This document shows, one piece after another, positions 1 through 11,937 of a stretch of DNA of 60,000 bases (positions are counted from its first letter, which is position 1; each line of letters opens with the position of its first letter). The DNA lies in the NCBI RefSeq assembly GCF_029227915.1, contig NC_079889.1:2482001-2542000 (forward strand). Reading direction: 5' to 3'. A program made the position numbers and the translations under genes. The stretch comes from Hydractinia symbiolongicarpus. Lineage: Eukaryota > Cnidaria > Hydrozoa > Anthoathecata > Hydractiniidae. A model generated the notes under the pieces. That model saw only the letters and a list, made by a program, of their open reading frames with translations. It was not told where the DNA came from and made no database searches.

Positions 1-320
1 ACATTTGACAAAACCAAAAAAAAATAAATATAAATATAAACTAGCACAATTAGGCAAAAGAAGCATTCAGCATACCTCATTCGCATAAAAGTTGAAGCTA
101 TTGACATCTATCTCATTTTCCAATTATACTGTAAAAAAGCCAGTAGCTAGACATTTCTTTTTTGAGTATGCTGACTTCTTCTTCACATCTTTTCAACAAC
201 TGATTTTCGTTGTCGCCACTATTTTTTAAACCCTACAGTACCTCAACCCGAATGTTTTCACAATGAGTGTAAAATCATGATATATGAAGTGTCAAGAAAT
301 GTAACAACAATTCTACTTAC
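1..320. other. No supported feature
   Basis: AT-rich sequence. A downstream exon of the tentative SAP-domain gene could lie here or beyond the left edge; none was identified. Confidence 0.4.
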
Positions 321-381
321 CATCAATCTCTGTATTTTCCATCCATGGGAAATCAAAATCACTGTCTTCGCCAGACTTCTC
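321..381 (-). CDS. Possible exon of the SAP-domain gene
   Basis: Codes EKSGEDSDFDFPWMENTEID before a strong donor G/GTAAGT. The acceptor (GTTGAG) is weak and the implied intron is only 85 bases, so the left boundary is doubtful. Confidence 0.25.
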
Positions 382-466
382 CTCAACACGAGGTACACCA
401 ATGTCCCCGCAATGGTGTTATAACATTTCATGAAGTCTTTATCAACGTCTCCACAGATTTACATAC

Positions 467-654
467 TATGTAATTCAATCCTCCTTTTATTATCTGCCTT
501 CTTTGTTTCTTGTTTGTCCTTATATGCATTGCTTCTGCCCATGAAATAAGGTGTCGTTGTCCTTTTCTCTTGCTGTTGTTATTTTCAAGTTTTTCACGGA
601 GCAACTTTTCCATTTTGCTAGCAGGATAATTCTTTGTTGAGATCCACTCTAGAT
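467..654 (-). CDS. Candidate internal exon of the SAP-domain gene
   Basis: Acceptor CAAAAG after a T-rich tract, donor GTATGT. Codes LEWISTKNYPASKMEKLLRE, a basic segment NNSKRKGQRH and HIRTNKKQRRQ. Its phase fits the 6.9-kb exon (G plus AT gives Asp). No domain recognised. Confidence 0.33.
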
Positions 655-1888
655 CTTTTGCATGAAACAAGAAGATATATTCAGATGATAGAATATATCT
701 TACCTACTTTAATCATAGAAACTTTGCAAGATTGAATTGAATTGAAAAAAACGTTCGAAAAGTGAATTTAAATTTCATGAAATAGATTTTCGCAGTTTAT
801 TGTTTTTCACTTTCATATTAGAATCTTGATTACCTGTAAATAAACATTACCTACGTCCCCTAAACGACTATCGTGCAGAGAAACGCACAGTTCTGTGAAA
901 AAACGAGTCTGTCTAGCCACAAATTTAGCCAGGAGACCCAGCGTTTTCCCTTCAAACCGCCTTTATGATCAATTTTTTCTTTCTCTATCAAAGAAAGCTT
1001 AAATAACTAGGCTAGTCATAAAGTATGATATGAAATGTTATGGATGGTTGAGCTGGCTATCCTGGCTACAGACTCAGCCTAGTGTAAGTGGCGGCTTCTC
1101 AAGTTTGTAGATGCCTGATGATGACGTTAATAAATAAATCTTAGTGTTATATTTCCTTGTTTGAAACAGGGAAGAGGATGGGAACAAGGATGCAGTAGTC
1201 CGTAAACCGCGGAACGCCCTGCAGTGCAGCGGATAGACGCAGCAGTGATGCGCTCCGTCCTGACATAGTCACCAGGTCTCTATATTATATGGATTCTCGG
1301 ATCTCCCGAAAAAATCATCAATATATCCATTTTTCATACATATGGTCAATATATCAATATTTAGAAGCCCGTTCATTCCAGTGCATATGGACATAATATC
1401 AATTCTACATTATCGATATATTGTCCGTTTTTTATAGTGAGTATGTTGTAAAAACAAAGCCCTTAGAAGTCAAAAATGTCTTAAGGAGAACATTTTAAAC
1501 CTTGTCAAAACCCAACAACTTTACTATTCAAATCTGGCTGTTCAAATCTTCGTTGTCGAACCATTAAAAAGCAATGTAAAGAGCCTTAACTTTTGATTAA
1601 TCACGGTAGAAAAATTCGAAGAGCTTAAATTTCTGATTTGTTTCCATTTTAAAAAAGCAGCAAAAGATAAATAAGAATCTCCTCCATATCGTTACTTATC
1701 GGTACTGGCTTGGATAGAACTTGATGATGTGGTTACAAAAGACTGGGTAACAAAGCGTACGGCGGTTCTTATGATCAATGGCAATTAAAAATAATTAAAA
1801 TACCGGAGATTAATGTAGCTTATTCTATTACACCGCAATTTTGCACACAAAAAGATAGAATAAGTGTATTACTGAATGAATCACAAAT

Positions 1889-2035
1889 TTTGAATTGATT
1901 TGGATTATTGTTTGTTGCAGTATGAAACTAATTACTGCACACCATGTTGTTCTTTAATTTGAACTACCACCTTTTAAAGATGGATTGGATTCGAACCAAT
2001 AACTTTCATAGTCTTGCAACAATAGACTTAATTTA
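1889..2035 (-). repeat. Dispersed repeat with tRNA B-box (family 3), copy 1
   Basis: Nearly identical to 6726-6862 over about 140 bases (GATGGATTGGATTCGAACCA shared). The minus strand reads GGTTCGAATCC, a perfect B box. No A box is clear, so the tRNA origin is tentative. Confidence 0.55.
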
Positions 2036-2599
2036 CTTGGAATTCACAAAATTCAATGTCACTTCAAATAAAAACACATCATAAAGCTTGTTGTTACAAA
2101 ATTAATTGTGAGTTAAAAACCGTAGCTAAGTATTACAGGTTTGTTGAAACTGTTGTCTCCTTGAATTAACAAACTTTAGACTTTCGCCAAATTTTTTTCT
2201 AAAGTAAAGGGTGTAGCCACCTATCTGAAAACTTTGTTTCAGCCAACTGGTTTTCGGCTATTTTCGCTTTTTAGCCAGACTTTTTTAAAAATTCACGTTA
2301 ATTTAATGTCCCTTATTAAAGTGTAACGTAAATATCCAGGACGTTTAAAAAGCTACTAGTTGTATTTTTCTGACATCGCAACAGCGATTATAGCCAGGGA
2401 CGAGGTTGTATTATTATAACCTCGCTACGGACGACGTTGTACTTATATAACATAACACAAGTTCAGCTGGGAAGAGGCCAGGGAAGGGCTGCAGAAAGTT
2501 AGTATGTATCACCATGCTCGGCAGCATGGCTGCATGTATTAATGTAACTGTGTCTCTTTTATTACTTGCAGAGTAATTAATTACCCAATGGGTTATGGC

Positions 2600-4215
2600 A
2601 TATGCTCGTCATTCATAAAACAACGCATCCATCCATACCGTACCGTACGCATTTAATTTTTGCAACGTGAAATTCATCGTTAAACAAATTTTGAAATTCT
2701 GGTTAAATACTAAGAATTAAAACGCAAAGGCCTACTAAATATCTCGATTAACATTTAAGGTCTTTTTTTATCACATGAAATGTGTACAAGTGTTCTAAAT
2801 TTTAACGAGTTTGTTCGGAAACAAAAAAGCAAGGGGAAACTTTATTCTAGTCAGTACACAAGCAAGCGAATTGAATTAAGTAATTGGGAAAGATGTCCTA
2901 TTAGGGTAAATATTTAGGCAATTAGCCTGGCACATCCACACCTACACATACAATACTGAAAACAAAATTTAGGAAACCATTCCCGCAATATATACGATAT
3001 TGAATGTTTTGTGAAGCTAAACAAGGCAAATCTTATTCTGATTAAAAAACAATTAGACAAGTAGCGAAACCTATCAATTCATCATTAAAAAAGTATTTTG
3101 GGGAATAATCTTACGCAATATAAAAAAAAGAACAGAATAAAAAACGGTCCAACGATCACTTTTTTCTACTCACAAATCGAAAGGGCGAGTAGCACGCGCG
3201 TGCGTATATCATTGCATGTGCATACATCAAAGATTTTGTTAAAGCTCTCTCGAACCTTGTAGGAAGAAGCTCGTACCAAATGAAATGTTCAATGTTCTAG
3301 CAAGCGAATAAAAAAGCCTTTCTTCTACTTTGTAAACAGGCAAGGGAGCAAAAGATCCTGACATACAACTTAAAAGATATCTGATAAAAACGCTATCGCG
3401 AAAGGTGAAGTATTAAATCTCTTGGTCGGCCAATTCGAGAAAAGACTTTATTCCACTCAGAAAACAGGCACGGGAGTGTTAGACCTATCCATACATCATT
3501 TGAAATGAGAATTTTGGAAGTTGCCTTTCACGCTGAATATAATGTTAGATATCCATCCATACACTACTAAAAAGGAGATTTAGCTAGTAAGCGAATCAAA
3601 AGCGAAACTTTATTCTACACCACAAAGAAGCAATCAAGAAAAAGACCCTACCATATATGTCTAAAAACACTTCATTCCACTCCGATAACAATCACGCGCG
3701 ATAATATCGGATGTCCTAGCATGTAAATTCACGGGAAGACTTTATTCCACTCAGTAAGAAGCAGGAACAAGGGGGACCGATCCATACCACCATACAATAT
3801 TAATAGGATATTTTGCAAAATACCTTCAGGCGGAAAAACATACAGCATGTCCTAGCAGACCTGTGTATACAAAATTAGTTCTACTCAGTAAACAACCAAT
3901 CAAATGAGAGATCCATCCATACCTTATAAAAATAGAGATTTTATCAATATACATGCATCATTTGAAAAACGCATTTTTTGATCTTACCCTTCGCGCGAAT
4001 TAAAATATTTAGCACGCCAACCTTAGATGTTCTAACAGCTCAATTCACGGAATACTTTATTCGACGCAGTAAAAATGAAGAAATGTGGGACACCTATCCA
4101 TACATCTATCAAAAGAGAGATATTGAAACAAGCAGTAGAGTTGAATAACTATCCATACACAAATAAAAACGATATTTTAGAAAAATACTTGTGTGTATCA
4201 TATGTTTTTTTTGCT
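2600..4215 (-). repeat. Diverged tandem satellite array (family A, inverted copy)
   Basis: Degenerate units of roughly 120-150 bp. Each carries an ATCCATACA block, a GA.ATTTTG.AAAATAC block, a TGTCCTAGCA..GCGAAT block and a GACTTTATTCCACTCAGTAA block. The same block order appears, reverse complemented, in the array at 24.4-26.7 kb. Short reading frames here, such as at 4075-4263, are by-products of the repeat. Confidence 0.7.
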
Positions 4216-4811
4216 GTTCATAGGAAGCAGGGTAATGTGATTTTGAACTTTCAATATTTTTAAAACTAAAACCTTATGACAAAAATGATAAAAATGTATA
4301 TGGATTTTTTTTGTTCGTAGCTGTTAGAAAAACTATTGGAGGGACATAGTTATTAATATAGTGTAACTAGCTAAATAAAATTGAGTTATGACTGTTATGG
4401 TTGCTACGAAGTTAAGTTATATTCTGCTGTCCTAGGCCCGTTCTTAAGGCTCTCTAGCCATTGAACGCTACGACTTTCTCATAATAACCGGTTGAAAATA
4501 GCTATTAGGTAATAATAGTATGAATAGAATTTGATTTAGCTAATATTGGGTATATTTTGACTCCTAAAAAGAAATAGTACTCTAGCATTTTTTTTTTTTT
4601 TGCAAAACAGTAAAATTTGTTGAGTTATTTCTAAAAGGTTTTAGTAATTCTAATAGACTAAGGCATTTCACAAGATAGTTAGCGTATTGCTCTGAATAGA
4701 CCCGTCATCATGCTCCATCCATACTACACGAAGGTAGCATAGAAGCACACAGTATGTTACAAAAAAATTATGGTCCTTTTTTGAACATTATATTTAATTA
4801 AAACGTATATA

Positions 4812-4991
4812 CAGTTGACTCTCTCCAATCCGAATCTCTATTATCCGAATCTTTAACTATAATCCGAACAAATTAAAAATCAGCGTCGATTTTCCTTAAG
4901 AAACTCTCGTAATCTACTTTCTACTATCCGACTCTCTGTAATCTGAAAGAGAATTATCCCCCTTGAGATTCGGATTAGAGAGAGTCAACTG
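4812..4991. mobile_element. pogo/Tigger-like MITE, 180 bp
   Basis: Terminal inverted repeats of about 27 bp beginning CAGTTGACTCTCT with one mismatch, flanked by TA on both sides. The ends and TA duplication fit the pogo branch of Tc1/mariner. No coding capacity. Confidence 0.75.
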
Positions 4992-5119
4992 TACATACAT
5001 TTTAATAAAATAATTTGTTATAATTTTTCTATACCGAAATATCGCCGCTTTATTAAAAGAAAAATGCTATTCAGTTGATGTCGACATAAGTATGATATAT
5101 AAAGGTAGCAGAACTACTT

Positions 5120-5516
5120 TAGGATCCACTGACAGAGATGCGACAAGGTTAGATGAAAAGACTGATCGACTTCCTCGAACACATATGCATATAGACTTGA
5201 TAAGCGCAAAACAAATGTTACGTCATATCCATGCCGAAAGTTTTAAAAAATGTTGTTTACGCTTTTCAGAAATCATTTCGGAAAGCCGAGTATAGAACTT
5301 TCGACACACGCGACCCATTCCGCCACACACGGATATCGCTAGTGGCGTTAAAGTTTCATGCTCTACTTGCAAAATAAGTTTATTGTAATTTTTCTTTTTT
5401 TCCTTTTTATTTACATCATATGCTTTTGGTAGCACACCTTCGCATCTAAAAATGCCATTTGACCAGTGTTCCAAAAGCCTCTTGTGCATACATAACTCTC
5501 GATTCCTGAGAAACAT
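5120..5516 (-). pseudogene. Decayed retroelement coding fragment
   Basis: Minus-strand frame at 5516-5223 reads LQVEHETLTPLAISVCGGMG, then FYTRLSEMISEKRK. This is a pattern common downstream of reverse transcriptase in cnidarian retroelements (VEH..FTPLVFS..GGM......FYKRLA.......). The frame breaks at 5225; shifted, it continues with FALIKSICICVRGSRS, the expected next segment. No intact element surrounds it. Confidence 0.55.
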
Positions 5517-6395
5517 TCGCTGTCCACTGGCTCAATGGCTCACCAGGTAACTGTTGTAGACACGGTTCAATGCGTACATCATGACAAACCTCTTTTAGTT
5601 ACATCCCAGTGACATTACGGATTTCATTGTCTAAGCGAAAGGAAGCCACATTATTTGCATGACAAAGCATGATCAATTGTGAACTTGAAATTCGAATCTG
5701 AGCCCAGAAGCATAGCTTGTTAATTGTGTATCTCTCGTTCCTTGAAGGTAGTCAGTCAACTAGATACACTGCTTCCTGGTTGATATCGTTCAGTCTGATT
5801 TCCTGCTTACACATTTCACTTCTGACATGATCAAGAATGACACTAATCTTAGCAATTTATTTTGTTTGATTGTTTTTTCTTTTGTTTCAGTTCTGGATCT
5901 TCTTCATATTGTCGAGTCTGTTTTTTTATTTGTTTACCAAGATATTCAGTTATTTGTGATAAGTTTTAGAATATTCGTAAGACGACCAAGTTTAACCGGG
6001 AGTGACAGCAGTTGTCTCTCGTTATTGTTTACTTTAATACCTCCCGTCAGTGCTGGTATTAATTCGAATTAATAACTACGAGTACTTCTTCCAATAATTA
6101 TATATGTGTGGTATGTTCGCATACAGTATGTTAATTTATGCTTGTAGCCAGCCACTGATAAAACAACTTTATGTCCCTTGCGACTCTGTTTTAGCAATTT
6201 TACTCAGCATCTTTAATTCATTAATCCAATCTTCTACCTTATCCAAAATATATCCACCTTTCAAGCTTCTTGAACCAATTACATTATTACATTATTACCA
6301 ATTACATGTTACAAACTGCGGTGTGATAAATTAGTTTCCTCAAAAAATTATTTTTTTAACTAAATTTTACTTATTGGATTTGATTTTCACATGGC

Positions 6396-6608
6396 AACTA
6401 CAATCATGTTCATAATAGTTTTGGAAAAACCACTTTCCCCCTCCCCCCACTCTTCAGTGTTGGTTGGAGGTCTTTTCCAGAGTCGCCGGCAGTATTTTGG
6501 GGCACAAATCAACACAAAATCAACACTGACTGTTGGGGGAGAGGGGGGAAACTCTGAAAAAAGCCTCAAAAGCCGTTTTTCCAATAATTTATGAACATGA
6601 TTGTAGTT
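6396..6608. mobile_element. Foldback MITE, about 213 bp
   Basis: Inverted ends AACTACAATCATGTTCATAA continue inward through TTTTGGAAAAAC, then a C-rich/G-rich pair and a CAACACTGA block. The overlapping 60-80-codon frames on both strands are side effects of the palindrome. Confidence 0.65.
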
Positions 6609-6725
6609 ATAGCTCAGCAAAACCTGAATAACTGAACGTATATCCCGAGTAAATTAAAAAATTTCCTTCTTTCATTTCTTTTCTTATAGTTACCTCTTTT
6701 TTTGAAACATTTGTTTGTAAAATTT

Positions 6726-6862
6726 TTTGAATTGATTTGCATTATTGTTTGTTGCAGTATGAAACTAATTACACACCATGTTGTTCTTCCATTTGAACTA
6801 CCACCTTTTAAAGATGGATTGGATTCGAACCAATAACTTTCATGGTTTTACAACAATGGAAA
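6726..6862 (-). repeat. Dispersed repeat with tRNA B-box (family 3), copy 2
   Basis: Second copy of the 1.9-kb repeat with a short deletion and a few substitutions. Confidence 0.55.
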
Positions 6863-6940
6863 TATTTTTTAAATAACATAACACAGAAATACAAAAGGTC
6901 ACACATAGTATCAGTATTTACACAAAACTAATTTTGTTAC

Positions 6941-7003
6941 CAGAAAACTTCCTTGTCCCACTCTTCCAAGAATCATTTTCATCAAAGTTTTTTTTGGTTT
7001 TAC
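6941..7003 (-). CDS. Candidate internal exon of the SAP-domain gene
   Basis: Sixty-three bases between an acceptor with a long T-rich tract (CTAATGCAG) and a donor GTAACA, coding KTKKNFDENDSWKSGTRKFS. Phase 1 on both sides; the first GT completes Gly after the SAP exon. Support is only phase, composition and splice sites. Confidence 0.35.
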
Positions 7004-7512
7004 CTGCATTAGAAATACAAAAAAACAAACAAAAAAAACAGCAAAAATTACCACCAAATTGATTAACATAAAAAGCAAAGTATAAATTAGAACAGAAAAA
7101 TCCCGAGAAGAGTTGTGAACAAAAAACATTGCGCATCATCATTAAATTAAAACAACAGAAATTTATCTAGTTTTTAAAATCATTACACTGTAAAACTAAT
7201 TCCACCACTCCACGACTGTTATAAATTAAAACAGGATGTAAAAGTTTCAGAAATTGCTTATTCAATTTTTCAGCATAAGTCGCAATAAAGCCTTGAGGTA
7301 GGAAATTAGCTGACTGAAAAGAGGGATATACTTCAACTTAGGGGTATTTCAACTGGCAATATTACCTGTACATATAACATCCCTCCTGAAAGTCAATATA
7401 CTGAATAAAAATTTGACTACTTATTTGAATAATTATGGTACCAAGTTAGCAGTATCTCTACACTGTCTCAGTTTAACAAGTATTGTACAGATTTCAGACA
7501 TGTCTAGCCTAG

Positions 7513-8994
7513 TTAAAGGGGAACTCCAGTAAAAATCACTTTTCTTTTTTTTGTTTGTTTTATACGTACTCAGAAAAGCATAAGAAATCAAAAAAAAACT
7601 TACTTTACTTGTTTTTCTTATTTAAAATTGTTGTACAAGCCTTCGCATATTCAATTTTTTTCTCATAAAAAACAGACAGGCGCGATTTCATTACGGACCG
7701 GACCCGATTATAAATAATGACATCACATCGTGCAGAAAGTTTAAGCGAGCGCATGTTAAGACCTATAAATACAGCTTACATTAAATCGCTTTTTGTATGT
7801 AATTTACGTTTAAATCTTTAAAAAATGGTTAGTTGCTCTGTGTTTCTATGTACCGATCGATCAGAGAAGTGTAAAGAAGTAAGTTTTCACAGAATCCCGT
7901 CTGTGAAAAAAATAGAACTCAAAAACGGCTAAACAAAATACGTTGTGCAGGTGATCTACCAAGCGATCAAAGTTTTTATATTTGGTTGGCGCACTTCACA
8001 GATAGTTCTTTTAAAAGATATCTGCAGGAAATAAACTTCCATATTAAGATACTCTGCTACTTTGTAAAAATGCCATTTTAGCTAGTGAACGCGATTAAAG
8101 TTTCTCATTTCTTCTTATCTCAATATTTGTACTTATATCCACAGAACTCAACCAAATAACGTTTTGTACATTTTTATATTAAATAAGAGAACATTATACG
8201 AATTTCCAATACAAACACCGACAAAAAAGCTTTCTAGTTACACATGTATCTTTCGTAGCGCTCAAGTTTCTATTCTTTGTTTTTCAAAAAAGAAGCTTTT
8301 TTGATGGAAGGACATGCCAAGTATTTTCAGGAGGTAAATGTACCCATTTTCTTCAATCTTTGTAACTTTATAATGGCTGCATGTAATGCTGATAATGCAG
8401 TTTCTAAAACAGCTTTGTCAAAACAACCACTTGTAAGTCAGTAGCTTCTGCAACACATTTATGACTTACCATAATCATAAGATTGATTTTTATTTATACA
8501 ATAATAATACCCCGTTTTACCAACTTATCTAGCCCGAACATATTTGATTTTATATCACGCATTTCAATGGTACTCCATCACGGAGAAAATTTTAACGTTA
8601 CATAAAATTTGTTTACATTTGTGCGCAAAAAAAGCGCGTGCAGAGGAAAAATATTGCTGAACTGTAAAAAAAAATAAATTGGCTTGTAAAGTATAAAAGA
8701 TTTTTTAATGAAGCAAATGATAAAGTTTTTTGACGAAAAGAATGTTAAAAAAAGCGATTAAGTATATTTATTTCTTAAAAAAAATAAATATTTTGCTAAG
8801 AACGTTGCTTGAGCCAGTAAAAGACACCTCATCACTTTGCATCATTATTAATTTCTCCCTTGTGAGACAGAAGAGGTTCGAAGTCGAGTGGCTGTAGCTT
8901 TGTAAAGTCTTTCTCATGAAGAGAATTATCCGATTCTATGTTTTATATAACATTTTTTTTTAAATATTTTTTTTTCACTGGAGTGCTCCTTTAA
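7513..8994 (+). mobile_element. Kolobok-like DNA transposon (defective) with THAP fragment
   Basis: Inverted termini AGGGGAACTCCAGT and ACTGGAGTGCTCCT are flanked on both sides by TTAA (7513-7516, 8991-8994). Inside, a THAP zinc-finger start (C-x4-C pattern followed by VSFHRIP) begins at 7825. TTAA duplication plus THAP is the mark of the Kolobok superfamily. No transposase catalytic domain is visible, so the copy is non-autonomous. Confidence 0.75.
7825..8035 (+). pseudogene. Broken THAP domain in the Kolobok-like element
   Basis: ATG at 7825 opens MVSCSVFLCTDRSEKC and SFHRIP, the first half of a THAP domain. The frame stops at 7930-7932. Shifted by one base, it continues with features of the second half, including AHFTDSSFKR, equivalent to the conserved C-x-x-H-F segment. 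The Cys of that segment is replaced by Leu or Ala. It is a decayed transposon gene. Confidence 0.6.
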
Positions 8995-10653
8995 CTAAGT
9001 TTTCTTTGAGATATTAAAATTGAGTTTTTTATATAATAATTTTTCAGTGCAACCCGAATTAAAATCAACCAATATGCATAAAGCCAGCATGGCCACATCT
9101 AACATTAAAGAAGAAAAGATTTCCCAATAATGATCACGTGAGCAAAGAACAATAGAAGTTTTTGCCTTAAAGTATTGTCCAAATTTCTTTCATACAAGAC
9201 AAAAAATATCTTCAGATCAATTGTATTTCAAGTGGCAAAAAGTATTCCTACTACTAAGTGAACACACAGCACTATTTGTCTTTCTTTAAAAAATAAGCTT
9301 ACTCAAAATAATTAACAAAATTCAATCTAGCTCAGGCTACAGAAATATAATTATATGCTTAACTCAGATATCTTTGAATAGATGACGTACACTGTCTCTT
9401 TTTTTCAAAAATAAATATAAATGTGCCAGCTCTTTCAGAACATGTATTCAGTATGGAATTAGCTGCATTTCATGTTGGTGGAAATTATATTTAAAAAAAT
9501 ATTCTCTTTATATAAAAAATCAACCCTGGCCTACTTTTCCACCACATCAGATTTTAAAAACTAACGTTTTCCTCAAAAAATTATTTTTTAATCTTTTTAT
9601 AAAATTATATTCAGCAGATAATTGAAAAAAAAAACACCAATTTAAACTTTTTAATAGGAAATTTCCACAGTTAATGTGTACTATTAATAGCATGGCTTTC
9701 CAATGAATGGCAGTAATAAGTATTATGACAATCAACAGCGCAAGTTATTGTTGCCAGAAATTGTATACTGGAAAGAATCAATTTTTATATGTAAATTATA
9801 CCTATTATCATCATTTTCCTCAAAAAGTTATTTTTTGGTCCTATAACAGCAGATCACTGAGAATTTACGGAACTAAAAATCTTGTGGTAACATTTTTAAA
9901 ATTAAAAATCTTGATTTTGTAAACATTAAACGCACAAATCCTAACAAATTATAATTTTTTTAAAAATAAATTGGAATGATCATCTGTTTTAACCCTATTC
10001 GGTCCGGGGTTTTTCGCACAAACTATGACTGGGGGGGGCGGATTCCGATTTTAAAATGCCACTATCTGCTTGAAATATAATTACTTTTGTTCTAGAGCGA
10101 ATTTTTACATTCTGTTTGAAGTTTCTGAAAGCTAAATAAAAGTTATTTAACATATCTTCCGGTTTTTACATGGATCGGATAAAAAATTGCCAAAAATTTC
10201 CAGAAAATCCGTTTTTTCCGATTTTCGGGTAAAATCCGACAAAATCGGGAAATCGAATTAGTCACGTGTTCAAATTATTCCAAATGATTCTTCTTGATAA
10301 AACAAAGTTGTGTTGCAAGTTTCAAGTTCTAAGGATAATCCTAACAGGAGTTATTATATTTTCCCCATTATAAGGATTTCATAGAGATTTTTAGGGGTAG
10401 TTTCGAGTAATGGCCAATATCAAAGCCTCTGAAAGGTATGGGACCTAAAAAATTAGCATGCAGGTGTCTAATAGATAAATGTTAAAACTCAGTAAGTATC
10501 ATAGCCATATAACAAAGCAATCAGGAGTTATTAAAAAAAAACCGTCAGGGGGGGTTAAAATTTCAAAATATAGGTCTATACTTCAAGTTTAAGTATTTTC
10601 CAGGTTATTTGAAACCCTGGTTTGTGTAAAGGAGGAAATCTCGAGGTTACTTG

Positions 10654-10762
10654 TGGGGCCGTAGATTAGTGGTTATAGCTCTCGTACTCTGACCGGGGCT
10701 CGATTCCTCTTGATGGAGATTCAACATGGGTGAGTGAATCTGAATGTTACCATAGCCCCGGT
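10654..10762 (+). repeat. tRNA-derived SINE-like copy (family 1)
   Basis: Contains an A-box-like TAGATTAGTGGTTATAG and a B-box-like GGGGCTCGATTCC at tRNA spacing, then CAACATGGGTGAGTGAATC and a CATAGCCCCGG end. The second copy is at about 16.0-16.1 kb. It lacks a complete cloverleaf. Confidence 0.65.
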
Positions 10763-11056
10763 TTAATTGGTTACCAGAAGTTCAGAATAAAAGAAGTGAA
10801 GTTTATTCAAAAGAAATACCACAGCCCATTTATCTTTTATCATTCAGCACAGTGGGTGTTCTTTTTAACTTACTAATTACAGGCTTTTTATTAGTAGCTA
10901 GCTAAACATTGGCTTTATAGTAAAAATAAATATACAGCTACTTTACCACCGAAAGCCTCAATACAAGCTGGAATTCAGAATTGACAGTTCTTTATGCATT
11001 TCAAGCCTTCAAAGAGTGGAAACACTTTGAACGATAGCTGGCATCCAAATTACATA

Positions 11057-11416
11057 AGGCGGACGTCACAAATATCGGGTGTTAGAGTCATTTGAGCACC
11101 AAAAATAGAGTCGGTCGGTAGATCGGCGAATGATAACTCAAAATTTCAAAAAATTTTATCCAACCATCCAGCCATTAACGCGCGCCATTAAATCGCCGAT
11201 ATTTAATGATAACTTTGGCATCTCCGGCAGTTTCCGCGTGAACACTTTTCACATTTTAAAGCGAAGCACAACAATCGCTGCAATCGCTGTGGAGAGACAA
11301 CAAGCGTATAATATTTTTTGTCATTTTAGTTTTTCCGACTCAGTATATCAAAAATTTCGATCAAAAATTAGGGTCAGTCGGGTGACTCTAACACCAAATA
11401 TTTGTGACGTCTGCCT
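11057..11416. mobile_element. MITE with about 37-bp inverted ends, 360 bp
   Basis: AGGCGGACGTCACAAATAT at the left end and ATATTTGTGACGTCTGCCT at the right end, extending inward to TGTTAGAGTCA. Superfamily not assigned; no clear target duplication. It lies in the putative intron of the SAP-domain gene. Confidence 0.65.
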
Positions 11417-11433
11417 AATCATTAATAAACAAA

Positions 11434-11562
11434 TACTGACCGGTTTTGATAACGTACTGTGAAATACAAAACCTGGCTCAAAAGTACAGACCAAGCTTGT
11501 GAGGTCTGTGCCCCTGACAAATGGCTTTGTATTTTACAGGGCAGAATCAAAACCGGTCAGTA
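11434..11562. mobile_element. Foldback element, 129 bp
   Basis: Arms TACTGACCGGTTTTGAT and ATCAAAACCGGTCAGTA continue inward to a second paired block around TGAAATACAAA. Lies 18 bp from the preceding MITE, so the two may be nested insertions at a hot spot. Confidence 0.6.
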
Positions 11563-11937
11563 GCCATTTTATAGCTGAAATCTATTCTCATCTTTAAAAC
11601 AACAATCAAATTTTGCACATGATTAGATGGAATACCAATACATGGAATCACAGTCCTGATATTTACTTGCGCACGCATCTAAGTGATTATGTAATGCCCG
11701 ATGCGCACGCAGAAATGGAGGTAAAAATGTAAACAAACTAATCAGAAAAGTTACCTCAATTTCTGCGCGCAGGAAAAATACGGCACTATAATTGAGTGTA
11801 TGGCAAATTTTAATCCACAACTACTTAAATTAGAATGTACAGTTCAAATTTTAAAGGGAGAAGAAAACGTTCGAAATTACGGTAAAAACGAACCAACCAA
11901 AAAGGGTATTTGTTTCAGTTATTTTAAACCGACTTAC

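Noticed and set aside
7000-7142. Phe/Cys-rich minus-strand frames upstream of 7003
   Set aside because: They read through the T-rich polypyrimidine tract before the candidate acceptor; not protein coding.
10654-10762. Functional tRNA gene
   Set aside because: A/B boxes are present but no acceptor stem pairs, and a second diverged copy exists; SINE is the better reading.
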